A stretch of 64,000 bases of DNA, taken from NCBI RefSeq assembly GCF_040566555.1, contig NZ_JBEWYP010000002.1, forward strand, positions 186,001 to 250,000, given 5' to 3'. The translations under genes and the position numbers were made by a program. Position 1 is the first letter of the stretch. Each line of letters begins with the position of its first letter. The notes under the pieces were generated by a model. That model saw only the letters and a list, made by a program, of their open reading frames with translations, made no database searches and had not been told where the DNA came from. This stretch comes from Sediminicola sp040566555. Lineage in GTDB: Bacteria; Bacteroidota; Bacteroidia; Flavobacteriales; Flavobacteriaceae. Of this stretch, positions 9,138 to 17,660 are shown piece after piece.

Positions 9138-9590
9138 CTACCTAAAGTCCTCCAAAATATCAGAAGTCTCTAAATCGTTTTGAATAGCGTCTCGTTGTTC
9201 TCTTAATATTTCCTTAACCCTGGCAGGCACATGGGTTTCTGCCAAGACTTCGTTATACTCCTCAACCGCCGACTTATCTCCCCGAACCGCTTCCTCTAGC
9301 ATCGATTCATCGTTATCATTTGAAAAGAAAGCTTTGATATCCATCCAAGTCCTATGTGCGGCACCAGCAGTAGTTCCTTCAATTTCCTCATTGCCCAGAC
9401 TAAGTTCTGGTGAAGCATTTTTCAATTGCGCCAAGAAATTTTTTCGATTTTTAACTCTTTCCAAAAAATAACTCTTTGTGCCAACATCTTTAGAATTCTC
9501 GGCAGCTTTCTGAAAGCCTTTGATCGCATCTTCATTTTTGTCAATGATTTCTTGTAATCTGTTTTCGATTTCCTTTACATCTTCGTTCAT
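9138..9590 (-). CDS. PA2169/DUF2383 family four-helix-bundle protein
   Basis: A 150-residue, fully helical, acidic protein. It matches the DUF2383 family (PA2169-like, ferritin-like four-helix bundle): opening LQEIIDKNEDAIKGFQKAAE, then YFLERVKNRKNFLAQL, the GTTAGAAHRTWMDIKAFF centre and the EEAVRGDKSAVEEYNEVL helix. Members are often found in stress or starvation regulons; their function is unknown. It is a single-gene unit on the minus strand that shares a bidirectional terminator with the lipoprotein gene. Confidence 0.85.
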   Translation of the reverse strand: MNEDVKEIENRLQEIIDKNEDAIKGFQKAAENSKDVGTKSYFLERVKNRKNFLAQLKNASPELSLGNEEIEGTTAGAAHRTWMDIKAFFSNDNDESMLEEAVRGDKSAVEEYNEVLAETHVPARVKEILREQRDAIQNDLETSDILEDFR

Positions 9591-9859
9591 AGTATATCGC
9601 TTTAAATTTTTATTGAAACAATCCCCTTGATTGTTTTAAAGTAAAATAATAAAGCTGCCAAGATTGGATTGACGCTATTCGATATTATAAATGACGCAAT
9701 AGCCTTTGTGGTTTTTTAATCAACCATTTATCTGTCTTTTTATTCTTTTTTAATATCTAGATTGATGGAATTAGAGACGTTTATAGAAGAACTAGATCAC
9801 AAACTGTATAAAGTCTAAACGTTTCATGGAAGGAGATGAATCCTTGGCCGAACTTCTAA

Positions 9860-11206
9860 TTATTCAGTTGTCCCGGAGTTAAGGGATTGTTTAACAGGAA
9901 GGAAAATTTCAAATTGCGCCCCATTGCCCGAGCTACTTTTAACACTGATAAATCCAGAGTGATTCTGAATCACCTTTTTTACTATTGCTAGGCCAATTCC
10001 TGTTCCTCGATATTCTTCGTGACCGTGCAAACGTTGAAAAATACCGAAGACTTGGTCGGCATAACGCTGTTCAAAACCGATGCCGTTATCCGATATCAAT
10101 ATCCTCGAATACCGTGTATCTTTTTTAAGGGGTACATCTGGGTATTGCGCTCCTGTAACAGTCTGCCCACTGATCTCAATAGAGGAAGGGCCTCCTACTT
10201 TGGCAAATTTAATCGCGTTGCTAAACAGATTATAAAAAAATTGTTTGAACTGGGATGGGACAACATCCAGGTTACAGTTTGCCAAAATTTCTACGGTAGT
10301 GCCCCTATTCTTTAGTTCTTCCTTAAGAGTGTCCATTGTTTCTTCAACCAAAGAATTCAAAGGCACATTTTCAGTATTCATTCCTATATTCTCTGCAACG
10401 GAATAGGCCAATAGATCTTGGATCAAATTTTGCATTCGAAAGGCAGCCAATCGAATCCTCTCAAATTTATATCGTCCATTTTCGGTAAGGGAATGGTATT
10501 CATTTTCCTCTAATTGAGAAATGAATATCTGGATCTTTCTAAGAGGTTCTTGTAAGTCGTGACTAGATATGTACGTAAAGGATTGAAGTTCTGCGTTCAT
10601 AGCTTCCAGCTCCATATTCTTACTTTCCAGTTCACTTGTCCTTGAGCTAACCATTTTTTCCAATTTATCTGAAAACCTTGTCAGTTCTGAATGGGCATTA
10701 TCCAGTTCTAGCTTGCTCTTTCTTAGCTCCAGTAGGCTCATAACCTGTTCTGAAAGGATATGGAGTGCTTCTATTTGATTTTTGGAAAGAATTCGTGGTA
10801 CGTGATCAATAACACACAACGTGCCCAATGGCAGTCCCAACGCACTTTTTAAAGGTACTCCAGCATAAAAGATAATGTCGGATCTCCCAGTTACAAGAGG
10901 ATTATCCCGGAATCGCTCATCCATCCTCGTATCTTCTATCATGAAAATTGATCCATCCCCATTTATGGCATGGGCACAAAATGACTGTTCTCTGGGTGTT
11001 TCTTCCAATTCAAATCCAAAATGCGATTTGAACAATTGCCTGCTATCGTCGACTAGCGAAATTAAGGAGACTGGTGTCTTGCAGATTTCGGCGGCAAGTT
11101 TTGTTAGGTTGTCATATTCTATTTCAGGTAGGCTGTCCAATATGGAATACGACTGAAGGAGTTTTATCCTTTCGGCTTCCCTTGCATGGTAACTGGCTTT
11201 TTGCAT
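9860..11206 (-). CDS. GAF-domain sensor histidine kinase
   Basis: A 448-residue soluble kinase. An N-terminal GAF domain (about residues 23-165, with FCAHAI, FYAGVPL and GTLCVIDHVPR) is followed by a coiled coil (165-205), a HisKA domain with the phospho-acceptor H216 in SSHDLQEPLRKIQ, and a HATPase_c domain (N box NLFSNAIKFA, G1 box DNGIGF, F/G2 box GIFQRLHGHEEYRGTGIGLAIVKK). No membrane segment or receiver domain is present, so it senses an internal or diffusible signal. The HDLQEPLRKI type H-box is common in bacteriophytochrome-related and Bacteroidota kinases. No response regulator gene is adjacent, so the partner is elsewhere. Confidence 0.92.
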   Translation of the reverse strand: MQKASYHAREAERIKLLQSYSILDSLPEIEYDNLTKLAAEICKTPVSLISLVDDSRQLFKSHFGFELEETPREQSFCAHAINGDGSIFMIEDTRMDERFRDNPLVTGRSDIIFYAGVPLKSALGLPLGTLCVIDHVPRILSKNQIEALHILSEQVMSLLELRKSKLELDNAHSELTRFSDKLEKMVSSRTSELESKNMELEAMNAELQSFTYISSHDLQEPLRKIQIFISQLEENEYHSLTENGRYKFERIRLAAFRMQNLIQDLLAYSVAENIGMNTENVPLNSLVEETMDTLKEELKNRGTTVEILANCNLDVVPSQFKQFFYNLFSNAIKFAKVGGPSSIEISGQTVTGAQYPDVPLKKDTRYSRILISDNGIGFEQRYADQVFGIFQRLHGHEEYRGTGIGLAIVKKVIQNHSGFISVKSSSGNGAQFEIFLPVKQSLNSGTTE

Positions 11207-11438
11207 ACCCTTATGACTGTCTGAGAATGGACCTAAATATTATGCTCATTGATTCAGATATAATTGGTTTAAATTATAGTGCAATCTATAACATAATACG
11301 ATCATGACTAATTAATTAACTTTTAATGTTACTCTTCAAAAATCTATACCTCCCCAATAGGCAGATCATTTATGTCTCTATTCTTTAAAAGTTTTTTTGA
11401 ATTATTAGTTGTATAATTTTATGATATCCGGAACAAAT

Positions 11439-13697
11439 CTAGCCAACAATGACCCTCTCCGCAACAAAAGGTTGATGATAATGCCTTTGACCCGTCGCCT
11501 TGTACAAAGCATTTGCTAGAGCACCCATTATTGGTGGAAAAGGTGGTTCACCAAGGCCCGTAGGGTCAATATCGTTTTGTACAAAATGTGTTTCTATTGA
11601 TTTTGGTGCCTCACTATGCCTTATCAACCGATACTTATCAAAATTATTTTGTTCAGGTACACCATCTTTAAAAGTAATGGCGCCATACATTGCGTTGCCA
11701 ATTCCGTCAATTACCCCTCCTTCAGCTAAATTGGTTGCTGCATCCGGATTTACAACAATACCGCAGTCAATTGCTGTAGTTACTTTTTGAACAATAGGTT
11801 TATCGTTTTCTATGGTGATATCCAAAACTTGGGCTACATAACTGTTATGGCAGAAATAAGCCGATACCCCACGGTGCAACCCTTGTTGGTTGGTGCCCCA
11901 ATTTGATTTTTCCTTGACTAGTTCTAAAACACCGGCATACCTACCAGCGTCATAGTCGTTGTTCTCGCCAACTGGATTTTCTTGGGCTCGTTTTAATAAG
12001 TCCAATCGCAGTTGAATGGGATCTTTACCGGCTACTTCAGCCACTTCATCCAAGAATGATTGTTCAGCTCCTGCGATAAAATTAGATCGAGGGGCCCTAA
12101 AAGCACCGGTAGTGATATTAGAATCAATTGTCCAATCCTCCGCTAAATAATTGTCCACCGCCCCTGCTGGAAATCGATTGGCAAATAATGGACTCTCGGG
12201 GATTCCTCCTGCCTTTACATGTAGTGCTGTTAGGTTATTTTCTGTGTCTAGAGCAGCTCTGTAGGTAGCATAATAGCTGGGGCGGTACATGCCTTGCGAC
12301 ATATCGTCTTCCCGGCTATAGACCAACTTTACAGGGGCCTTTGCTTTTTGGGAGATTGCGGCCGCCTCTACCATAAAATGGCCATAGAGCCTACGACCAA
12401 ACCCACCGCCTTGACGGGTCAACATAATATCCACTTTTTCTATTGGAAGACCTAAGCGTTCTGCTATAGCGGGTTCCATAAATTCAGGTGTCTGTGTGGG
12501 CCCAAGCAATTCAGCATGGTCGTCAGTTACGTTGGCAAAGAAGTTCATGGGCTCCATGGTATTGTGCGCCAAGAAGGGAGCGCTGTAACTTCTTTCAATT
12601 ATTTTGGCCGCGTTTTTAAATGCTTCCTCTGGGTTACCATCCTTACGAACTAAACGCCCTTTACGGGCATTCAGCTCTTCCATTTTTAAGCGATGGTCTG
12701 TTGTGTTTTCTAAACCTGCCGGGTGACTTACCTTCATTTCGTTACCAAACATGGTCATACCTACAACTGAATCACTAGTATTTTCCCACTCAACTTTTAA
12801 TGATTTTTTAGCTTGCATCACTTGCCAAGTGGTTTCTCCCAATACGGCTACAACTTCGTTAAATGCGGTATGATGAAAAGCTCCACGTTTAAAATCATCA
12901 TCATAAAGCTTTATGGAGAATACATCACGAATACCTGGCATCTGTTTGGCCGTCTCTGCATCGAAAGATTTCAGTTTCATTCCGAATGCAGGTGGATGCG
13001 CCAAAGTAGCGATCAACATACCTTCTCTTTGTACATCTATTCCAAACAAGGGCTGGCCTGTAACGATTTTTTTTCCGTCAACATTTTTTCGTGAGGTGCC
13101 AATTATGGAGAATTCCGAGCGCTCTTTCAATTCTACCTCTTCAGGCACCTCCAATAGGGACGCTGCAGAAGCCATATCACCATAACCCGCAGATTTGCCA
13201 CTTGCTTCATGGGCAAGCATTCCTCCTTTGGCGGTAATTTCACCTACTGGCACCTGCCAGGCCTTTGCGGCGGCTTCCTTAAGCATATGACGGGCGGTTG
13301 CCCCTGCCATACGAAGACTTTGCCATGAACTGCTTATAGACCGGCTACCACCAGCAACCTGCCAACTATACAGGTTGGTATTTAGAGGAGCTTGTTCCAC
13401 AATCACTTGATCCCAGTCGATTTCTAACTCGTCCGCAACAATCATAGGCATCGATGTCCTAACGTTTTGTCCTATTTCAGGATTTGGAGACATGATGGTT
13501 ACCAAACCGTTATCACCGATTTTTAGATAGCCATTGATTTCGAACCACTCCTTCGGCATATCCCGAACAGCCATTTCTTCTACCTGCTTGGGCTTACAGG
13601 AATTTAAAAAACTAAACCCAAGTATAAGTCCGCCACTTGCAAGACTCGTATTTTGTATAAAGGCACGGCGGCCTATTTTTGTTTTTATGATACTCAT
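11439..13697 (-). CDS. xanthine dehydrogenase family molybdopterin-binding subunit (IorB/aldehyde oxidoreductase type)
   Basis: A 752-residue protein with a twin-arginine-like export signal (GRRAFIQ, R10-R11) that also contains a lipobox (FLNSC, Cys34), so it may be exported folded and lipid-anchored. The body shows the molybdopterin cytosine dinucleotide subunit motifs: QGGGFGRR, GAFRAPRSN and GLGEP near the C-terminus with the presumed catalytic Glu. It resembles isoquinoline 1-oxidoreductase beta subunits and related periplasmic aldehyde or N-heterocycle hydroxylases. The partner 2Fe-2S subunit is encoded 26 bases upstream. No FAD subunit is adjacent, as is usual for this periplasmic type, which passes electrons to a cytochrome or other carrier. 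The substrate cannot be deduced. Confidence 0.88.
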   Translation of the reverse strand: MSIIKTKIGRRAFIQNTSLASGGLILGFSFLNSCKPKQVEEMAVRDMPKEWFEINGYLKIGDNGLVTIMSPNPEIGQNVRTSMPMIVADELEIDWDQVIVEQAPLNTNLYSWQVAGGSRSISSSWQSLRMAGATARHMLKEAAAKAWQVPVGEITAKGGMLAHEASGKSAGYGDMASAASLLEVPEEVELKERSEFSIIGTSRKNVDGKKIVTGQPLFGIDVQREGMLIATLAHPPAFGMKLKSFDAETAKQMPGIRDVFSIKLYDDDFKRGAFHHTAFNEVVAVLGETTWQVMQAKKSLKVEWENTSDSVVGMTMFGNEMKVSHPAGLENTTDHRLKMEELNARKGRLVRKDGNPEEAFKNAAKIIERSYSAPFLAHNTMEPMNFFANVTDDHAELLGPTQTPEFMEPAIAERLGLPIEKVDIMLTRQGGGFGRRLYGHFMVEAAAISQKAKAPVKLVYSREDDMSQGMYRPSYYATYRAALDTENNLTALHVKAGGIPESPLFANRFPAGAVDNYLAEDWTIDSNITTGAFRAPRSNFIAGAEQSFLDEVAEVAGKDPIQLRLDLLKRAQENPVGENNDYDAGRYAGVLELVKEKSNWGTNQQGLHRGVSAYFCHNSYVAQVLDITIENDKPIVQKVTTAIDCGIVVNPDAATNLAEGGVIDGIGNAMYGAITFKDGVPEQNNFDKYRLIRHSEAPKSIETHFVQNDIDPTGLGEPPFPPIMGALANALYKATGQRHYHQPFVAERVIVG

Positions 13698-13723
13698 TTC
13701 TGTAATTTTTTAAGGTTGTTAGT

Positions 13724-14188
13724 CTACGACAATTCAGAATCAGCAGCCATTTTCACGGCCTTTTTGATTCGAGTATATGTGCCACATCTACAGATATTAC
13801 CGTTCATGGCCGTTTCAATCTCGGTGTCCGATGGGCTTGGATTTCTTTTCAACAAAGCAGCGGCAGTCATGATCTGACCGGCCTGACAATAACCGCATTG
13901 GGGCACATCGACTTCCAACCATGCCTTTTGTACGGGATGATCCCCGTTTTCTGATAAGCCTTCGATCGTAGTGATTTTCTGTTCGGCCACCGCCGATACC
14001 GGTAATTGGCACGAGCGTACCGCACTGTCGCCCAAATGGATGGTACAGGCCCCGCATTGCGCGATGCCGCAGCCATATTTGGTACCTACCAATTTAAAGT
14101 GGTCCCGAAGTACCCAGAGCATGGGAGTGTTGGGATCTACGTTTACCTCCTGTGTTTTTCCGTTGATGTTGAGTGCAAATGCTGCCAT
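13724..14188 (-). CDS. (2Fe-2S)-binding subunit of molybdopterin oxidoreductase (IorA type)
   Basis: A 154-residue protein with the two iron-sulfur sites of this family. The plant-ferredoxin-type cluster uses C40, C45, C48 and C60 (KYGCGIAQCGACTIHLG); the second cluster uses C98, C101, C133 and C135 (QCGYCQAGQ and NICRCGTYTRI). It lacks its own signal and would be exported by riding with the Tat-type large subunit encoded directly downstream. Length and motif spacing are normal. A promoter-like element shared with the NTF2-like gene lies at 14216-14225. Confidence 0.92.
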   Translation of the reverse strand: MAAFALNINGKTQEVNVDPNTPMLWVLRDHFKLVGTKYGCGIAQCGACTIHLGDSAVRSCQLPVSAVAEQKITTIEGLSENGDHPVQKAWLEVDVPQCGYCQAGQIMTAAALLKRNPSPSDTEIETAMNGNICRCGTYTRIKKAVKMAADSELS

Positions 14189-14215
14189 GATAACCTTGTT
14201 TTTATAGAGACTGTT

Positions 14216-14225
14216 CTAAAGTTAC
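14216..14225 (-). promoter_or_regulatory. promoter-like element upstream of the 2Fe-2S subunit gene
   Basis: On the minus strand the decamer GTAACTTTAG contains TAACTTTA, one base off the Bacteroidota minus-7 element TAnnTTTG. It lies 28 bases upstream of the 2Fe-2S subunit start. The identical decamer occurs upstream of the 16355 gene in the same cluster, so it may be a shared promoter or activator site. Confidence 0.4.
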
Positions 14226-14304
14226 TGATTTTATGGGATTTAGAATTTCAAAACCCACTACTATTCTTGTAATTTTTATTGATTAAATGTTATTTTTAAC
14301 ATCT

Positions 14305-14748
14305 TCATTGCGTATTCAACTTCTTGAAGATACTTGACATGGTTTCTTTGTCAATCACCTCCATATCCACCAATTGCAATGATTTTACCATCGGAAGCGT
14401 GGACTCTTTATAATGCTTGAAATGTGGGCTCTGTAAATGTGATTCGTAGGCGGCCTTGTCCGCATAGATTTCCAACAACCGGATTTGGGTCGGATTTTCT
14501 TTTTGGAACATAGGATAGATACAGATGACCCCGGGCTCCAAACGGACGGAGGCTTCCGCTTCCTCTTTTAAAATGGAAATATATTCATCAAGGTAATCTG
14601 GTTCCACTTCAATTTCGGCGATTCGAACCATCATGTTTTCCAATGTGTATGCTTGATTATCGGACTCTTTTTCTTGGCCAGAAACAATAGCGGTCATCGT
14701 ACTACATAGTACTATCAAACAAAGTTTATGTAAACCTAAATGTTTCAT
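14305..14748 (-). CDS. secreted ABM-domain protein (putative quinol monooxygenase-like)
   Basis: A 147-residue protein with a signal peptide (about residues 1-24) and one antibiotic biosynthesis monooxygenase (ABM) domain: MVRIAEIEVEPDYLDEYISI, EPGVICIYPMFQ, LLEIYADKAAYESHLQSPHF. Such dimeric ferredoxin-like domains include cofactor-free quinol monooxygenases and many proteins of unknown role. Export is unusual for the cytoplasmic YgiN-type enzymes but fits the neighbouring exported redox proteins. It lies between the flavodoxin-like gene and the molybdenum enzyme genes on the same strand. Confidence 0.8.
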   Translation of the reverse strand: MKHLGLHKLCLIVLCSTMTAIVSGQEKESDNQAYTLENMMVRIAEIEVEPDYLDEYISILKEEAEASVRLEPGVICIYPMFQKENPTQIRLLEIYADKAAYESHLQSPHFKHYKESTLPMVKSLQLVDMEVIDKETMSSIFKKLNTQ

Positions 14749-14790
14749 ACAATTGTCATTATCGATTTTTACTTCTTTAAAATACGGTAT

Positions 14791-15408
14791 TTAATCCTTT
14801 ACCACTAGTATTCGTTTTAGCCATTTTTGAACTGCCTCCCTGACCTCGATTTCTCTTTTCCCCATTATCACAAACAGAATACCGTCCCTTTCCACGCCGC
14901 CTTTGACCGACAATTCATCCAGAATGATGCTATTCGGACTCAGCTCCTTCAGCGTCCTCAGGCTGCTGCCCAATCCGTATCCGGCATTGGTGTTAAAGGG
15001 AATTATCGTTTTGCCCTTCAAATCGTTTTCATTCAAAAAACTTTTCATGGGTGGTGGCAGTTGCATGCCCCAAGTAGGAAATCCGAAGAAGATGGTGTCA
15101 TATTGCACCATATCCAACTTCGTTTTTAAGGTAGGCAAAAATCCGTTTGCATTTTCCTCGGCCACCTGTTTTACGATGGCATCATAGTTTTCGGGATAAG
15201 GGTTTTTCAATTCCACGGCAACCAAGTCGCCACCTACTTCTTTTTGAATCATCTCGGCAACCGTTTTGGTGTTGTTGGTACGGGAGAGATAGAGGATTAG
15301 CGTCCTTTCGGAACTTTGGAAATTTCCTATTGCACCGAACTCTTCCTCCTCCATGTTGGCTAAGCCAAGGAAGACAAATAGACAAAATGTGCAGAACGCA
15401 AATTTCAT
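14791..15408 (-). CDS. flavodoxin-like protein with N-terminal export signal
   Basis: A 205-residue protein with a hydrophobic N-terminus (FAFCTFCLFVFLGLA) that looks like a signal peptide, followed by a flavodoxin-like domain. The FMN phosphate loop is LSRTNNTKT (41-49), and FFGFPTWGMQLPPPM is the second FMN-contacting loop. It matches the flavodoxin_4 type used as stand-alone reductases or quinone-reactive proteins. An exported flavodoxin-fold protein is uncommon, because FMN must be loaded before or after export. It may belong with the neighbouring exported oxidoreductase, ABM and NTF2-like proteins. Confidence 0.82.
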   Translation of the reverse strand: MKFAFCTFCLFVFLGLANMEEEEFGAIGNFQSSERTLILYLSRTNNTKTVAEMIQKEVGGDLVAVELKNPYPENYDAIVKQVAEENANGFLPTLKTKLDMVQYDTIFFGFPTWGMQLPPPMKSFLNENDLKGKTIIPFNTNAGYGLGSSLRTLKELSPNSIILDELSVKGGVERDGILFVIMGKREIEVREAVQKWLKRILVVKD

Positions 15409-15422
15409 GATATCGAATTAAT

Positions 15423-15872
15423 CTAATCCCTTGTCATAAGTTTGCTGAAGGTCAGATCGGCCAATTTCCAATTGCCATCTTCTTTTACATAGACTTCAGT
15501 GACCATAAAGGGGTTGGTTACTTCATTACTGCCTACAACCGCCAGCAACGTAATTCGATTCCAAAGAATAACGGTATTTTCGTTCAACACTTCGACCATG
15601 ACTTCATGCACATCCGCATTTTTGTAATGGATGCCGCCGCTTCGGATAATATCCACTTCCCTATCCTTGCCCCAAGTACCGCCCATGTGGACAAACTTGG
15701 CCTTGTCATGGAAAAGTACAGCAAGGCTATCAGCATTTTTATCGGCCATCCATTGCCATTTTTTCTTGGATAGCTCTGTGATTTCTTTTTCTATTTCCGT
15801 GGATTGTGCCAAGGCAAATTGTCCGCTAATAAAAAAGACAAGGAGTCCAAAAATTGTTGCTTTTAAGTTCAT
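15423..15872 (-). CDS. secreted NTF2-like protein (DUF4440 type), copy 2
   Basis: A 149-residue protein with a signal peptide (about residues 1-22) and one NTF2-like cone fold: WQWMADKNADSLAVLFHDKA, KFVHMGGTWGKDRE, IHYKNADVHEVMVEVL, NRITLLAVVG. It is clearly paralogous to the product of the next gene upstream (15903-16355): both share WQWMADK, LFHDK, KFVHM, the KDRE motif and YKNA at the same places. DUF4440 proteins include steroid-isomerase-like enzymes and ligand carriers; no catalytic residue can be assigned. It ends 15 bases before the flavodoxin-like gene on the same strand. Confidence 0.82.
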   Translation of the reverse strand: MNLKATIFGLLVFFISGQFALAQSTEIEKEITELSKKKWQWMADKNADSLAVLFHDKAKFVHMGGTWGKDREVDIIRSGGIHYKNADVHEVMVEVLNENTVILWNRITLLAVVGSNEVTNPFMVTEVYVKEDGNWKLADLTFSKLMTRD

Positions 15873-15902
15873 GATCTAATTTTTTTTAAGGTTTGAAGTC
15901 TA

Positions 15903-16355
15903 TTAATGTTCAATTTCATGGGTGTCCCGTACACTGCTAAAGGTCAGGTCCAGCAATTTCCAATCGTTCCCTTCCTTTTGGTAGAATTCCGTTACTGTAA
16001 ACTCCGTCGTCACATCATTTCCCCTTACGTGGGCCGTAAGTGTAATGCGGTTCCAAAGTACTGCGGTGTCATCTCCAAACGTCTCTACCGCAACATCATG
16101 GACCTCGGCATTTTTGTACCAAATGCTTCCGGATTTGATAATTTCCAACTCCCTGTCCTTTTTCCAGGAACCGCTCATATGCACAAATTTTGATTTGTCA
16201 TGGAAAAGTAATGCCAGTTTGTCTACGTCCTTATCCGCCATCCATTGCCATTTTTGCTTGGAAAGTTCCTTAATTTCTTCTTCAATGTTGGCATTTTGAG
16301 CAAATGATGAAGCACTGATTAATGCTAACAAGATTCCAAATACTAGTTTTTTCAT
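15903..16355 (-). CDS. secreted NTF2-like protein (DUF4440 type), copy 1
   Basis: A 150-residue protein with a signal peptide (about residues 1-20) and an NTF2-like domain paralogous to its neighbour. Shared blocks are WQWMADKDVDKLALLFHDKS, KFVHMSGSW, KDRELEIIKSGSIWYKNAEV and NRITLTAHV. It is the first gene of the minus-strand run that ends with the molybdenum oxidoreductase and lies opposite the AraC gene, separated by 219 bases that must contain both promoters. The tandem pair looks like a local duplication. Confidence 0.82.
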   Translation of the reverse strand: MKKLVFGILLALISASSFAQNANIEEEIKELSKQKWQWMADKDVDKLALLFHDKSKFVHMSGSWKKDRELEIIKSGSIWYKNAEVHDVAVETFGDDTAVLWNRITLTAHVRGNDVTTEFTVTEFYQKEGNDWKLLDLTFSSVRDTHEIEH

Positions 16356-16407
16356 TTTTATATGTTTAAGAATTACTTATGAATATTTTTAATTTTAGAC
16401 CTTATCC

Positions 16408-16417
16408 CTAAAGTTAC
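16408..16417 (-). promoter_or_regulatory. promoter-like element upstream of the NTF2-like gene
   Basis: The minus-strand decamer GTAACTTTAG is identical to the one at 14216-14225 and resembles the Bacteroidota minus-7 element. It lies 53 bases upstream of the gene start, inside the divergent region shared with the AraC regulator. Confidence 0.4.
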
Positions 16418-16574
16418 TTTTTTAGCATATAACTATATACTAATCAAACCTAAGAAATAGTTAAAACAGATGAGTTACCCTATTTACGGATTTACCTACC
16501 ATTTTTACTGATTTTGAAGTGCTAAATGTTTTGTTCACAAAACTTTAACTAAATTCGGATAAAGGAATACGTTT

Positions 16575-17480
16575 ATGGCCTCAATTAAAGATTTGGTAAA
16601 AGTGGATGATTATTGCTCCAAATTCAATCTGCCTACCTTGCACCCCCTGGTCAGTGTACATGACCTTTCGGAAGGCACCTTGGATGGGCGGGAACCAGCC
16701 GATGCCGTCCGCTATCATTTCTACGGAATTTTCCTGAAACAAGGGGAGGGCTGTATTTTAAGATATGGCCGTCAAAACTACGATTACCAAGACGGTACCT
16801 TGGTGTTTTTGGCACCAGGACAAGTGGTACATGTTGGGCATCTCGATGCTAGTTTTAAACCGTCCGGCCATGCGCTTTTGTTTCATCCCGATCTGCTATG
16901 GGGTACCCACTTGGCAAAAACTATGACCGAATACTCATTTTTTTCCTATCTATCCCATGAAGCACTCCATATCTCAAAAAAGGAACGGCAATTGGTGTTG
17001 GATCTGTTTGATACGATACGGAGGGAACTTTCCCAAGGAATAGACAAGCACAGCAAGGAACTTGTCGTTGCCACTATTGAACTATTCTTGAAATACTGTA
17101 AGCGGTTCTACGATCGGCAGTTCATTACAAGGGAAAAGGAAAATCTTGGTGTGATCCAACGGTTTGAAATTTCCTTGAATTCCTATATCCAATCAGGAAA
17201 AGGCAGGGAGCTGGGAACCCCTTCGGTCAGCTATTTTGCGGAGGAACAAAATCTATCCTCCAATTATTTCGGCGATCTGGTCAAAAAGGAAACCGGGAAA
17301 AGCGCCAATGACCATATTCAAGACCAGTTGATCGAGATGGCCAAGCAAAAAATCTTTGATCCGGAGAAAACGCTCAGTGAAATAGCATACGAGCTTGGGT
17401 TTAAATATCCACAACATTTTACCCGATTTTTCAAACAGAAAGTAGGGCATTCTCCGAATGAATTTAGGTCATTAAATTAA
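16575..17480 (+). CDS. AraC family transcriptional regulator
   Basis: A 301-residue regulator. The N-terminal 190 residues look like a cupin sensor (YHFYGIFLKQGEGCILRYG, LVFLAPGQVVHVG), followed by a two-part AraC DNA-binding domain (about 215-300): VSYFAEEQNLSSNYFGDLVK as the first helix-turn-helix and KTLSEIAYELGFKYPQHFTR with the family signature FFKQKVGHSPNEFR at the end. It is transcribed away from the NTF2/flavodoxin/ABM/molybdenum enzyme run and is the obvious candidate regulator for it, perhaps sensing the substrate of the oxidoreductase. The start ATG follows an A-rich leader. Confidence 0.92.
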   Translation: MASIKDLVKVDDYCSKFNLPTLHPLVSVHDLSEGTLDGREPADAVRYHFYGIFLKQGEGCILRYGRQNYDYQDGTLVFLAPGQVVHVGHLDASFKPSGHALLFHPDLLWGTHLAKTMTEYSFFSYLSHEALHISKKERQLVLDLFDTIRRELSQGIDKHSKELVVATIELFLKYCKRFYDRQFITREKENLGVIQRFEISLNSYIQSGKGRELGTPSVSYFAEEQNLSSNYFGDLVKKETGKSANDHIQDQLIEMAKQKIFDPEKTLSEIAYELGFKYPQHFTRFFKQKVGHSPNEFRSLN

Positions 17481-17660
17481 ATTTTGAACCGAATTAGGGC
17501 ATATGTTAGAGAAGACAGGAAACCAATTAACAAAATTTAAATATTAATAAAACCATCCGTCCCACTATACCCTCGTTTTATGGGACTGATCGTTTACAGT
17601 GCTATTCAAATCCGTGCGGATGACACTTATTATTTTAGCCTATCTTAAATAACTTTATAT

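Noticed and set aside
13815..14272. several open frames on both strands over the 2Fe-2S subunit gene
   Set aside because: The GC-rich cysteine-motif region creates long open frames in other frames; only the minus-strand frame at 13724-14188 has the Fe-S motifs.
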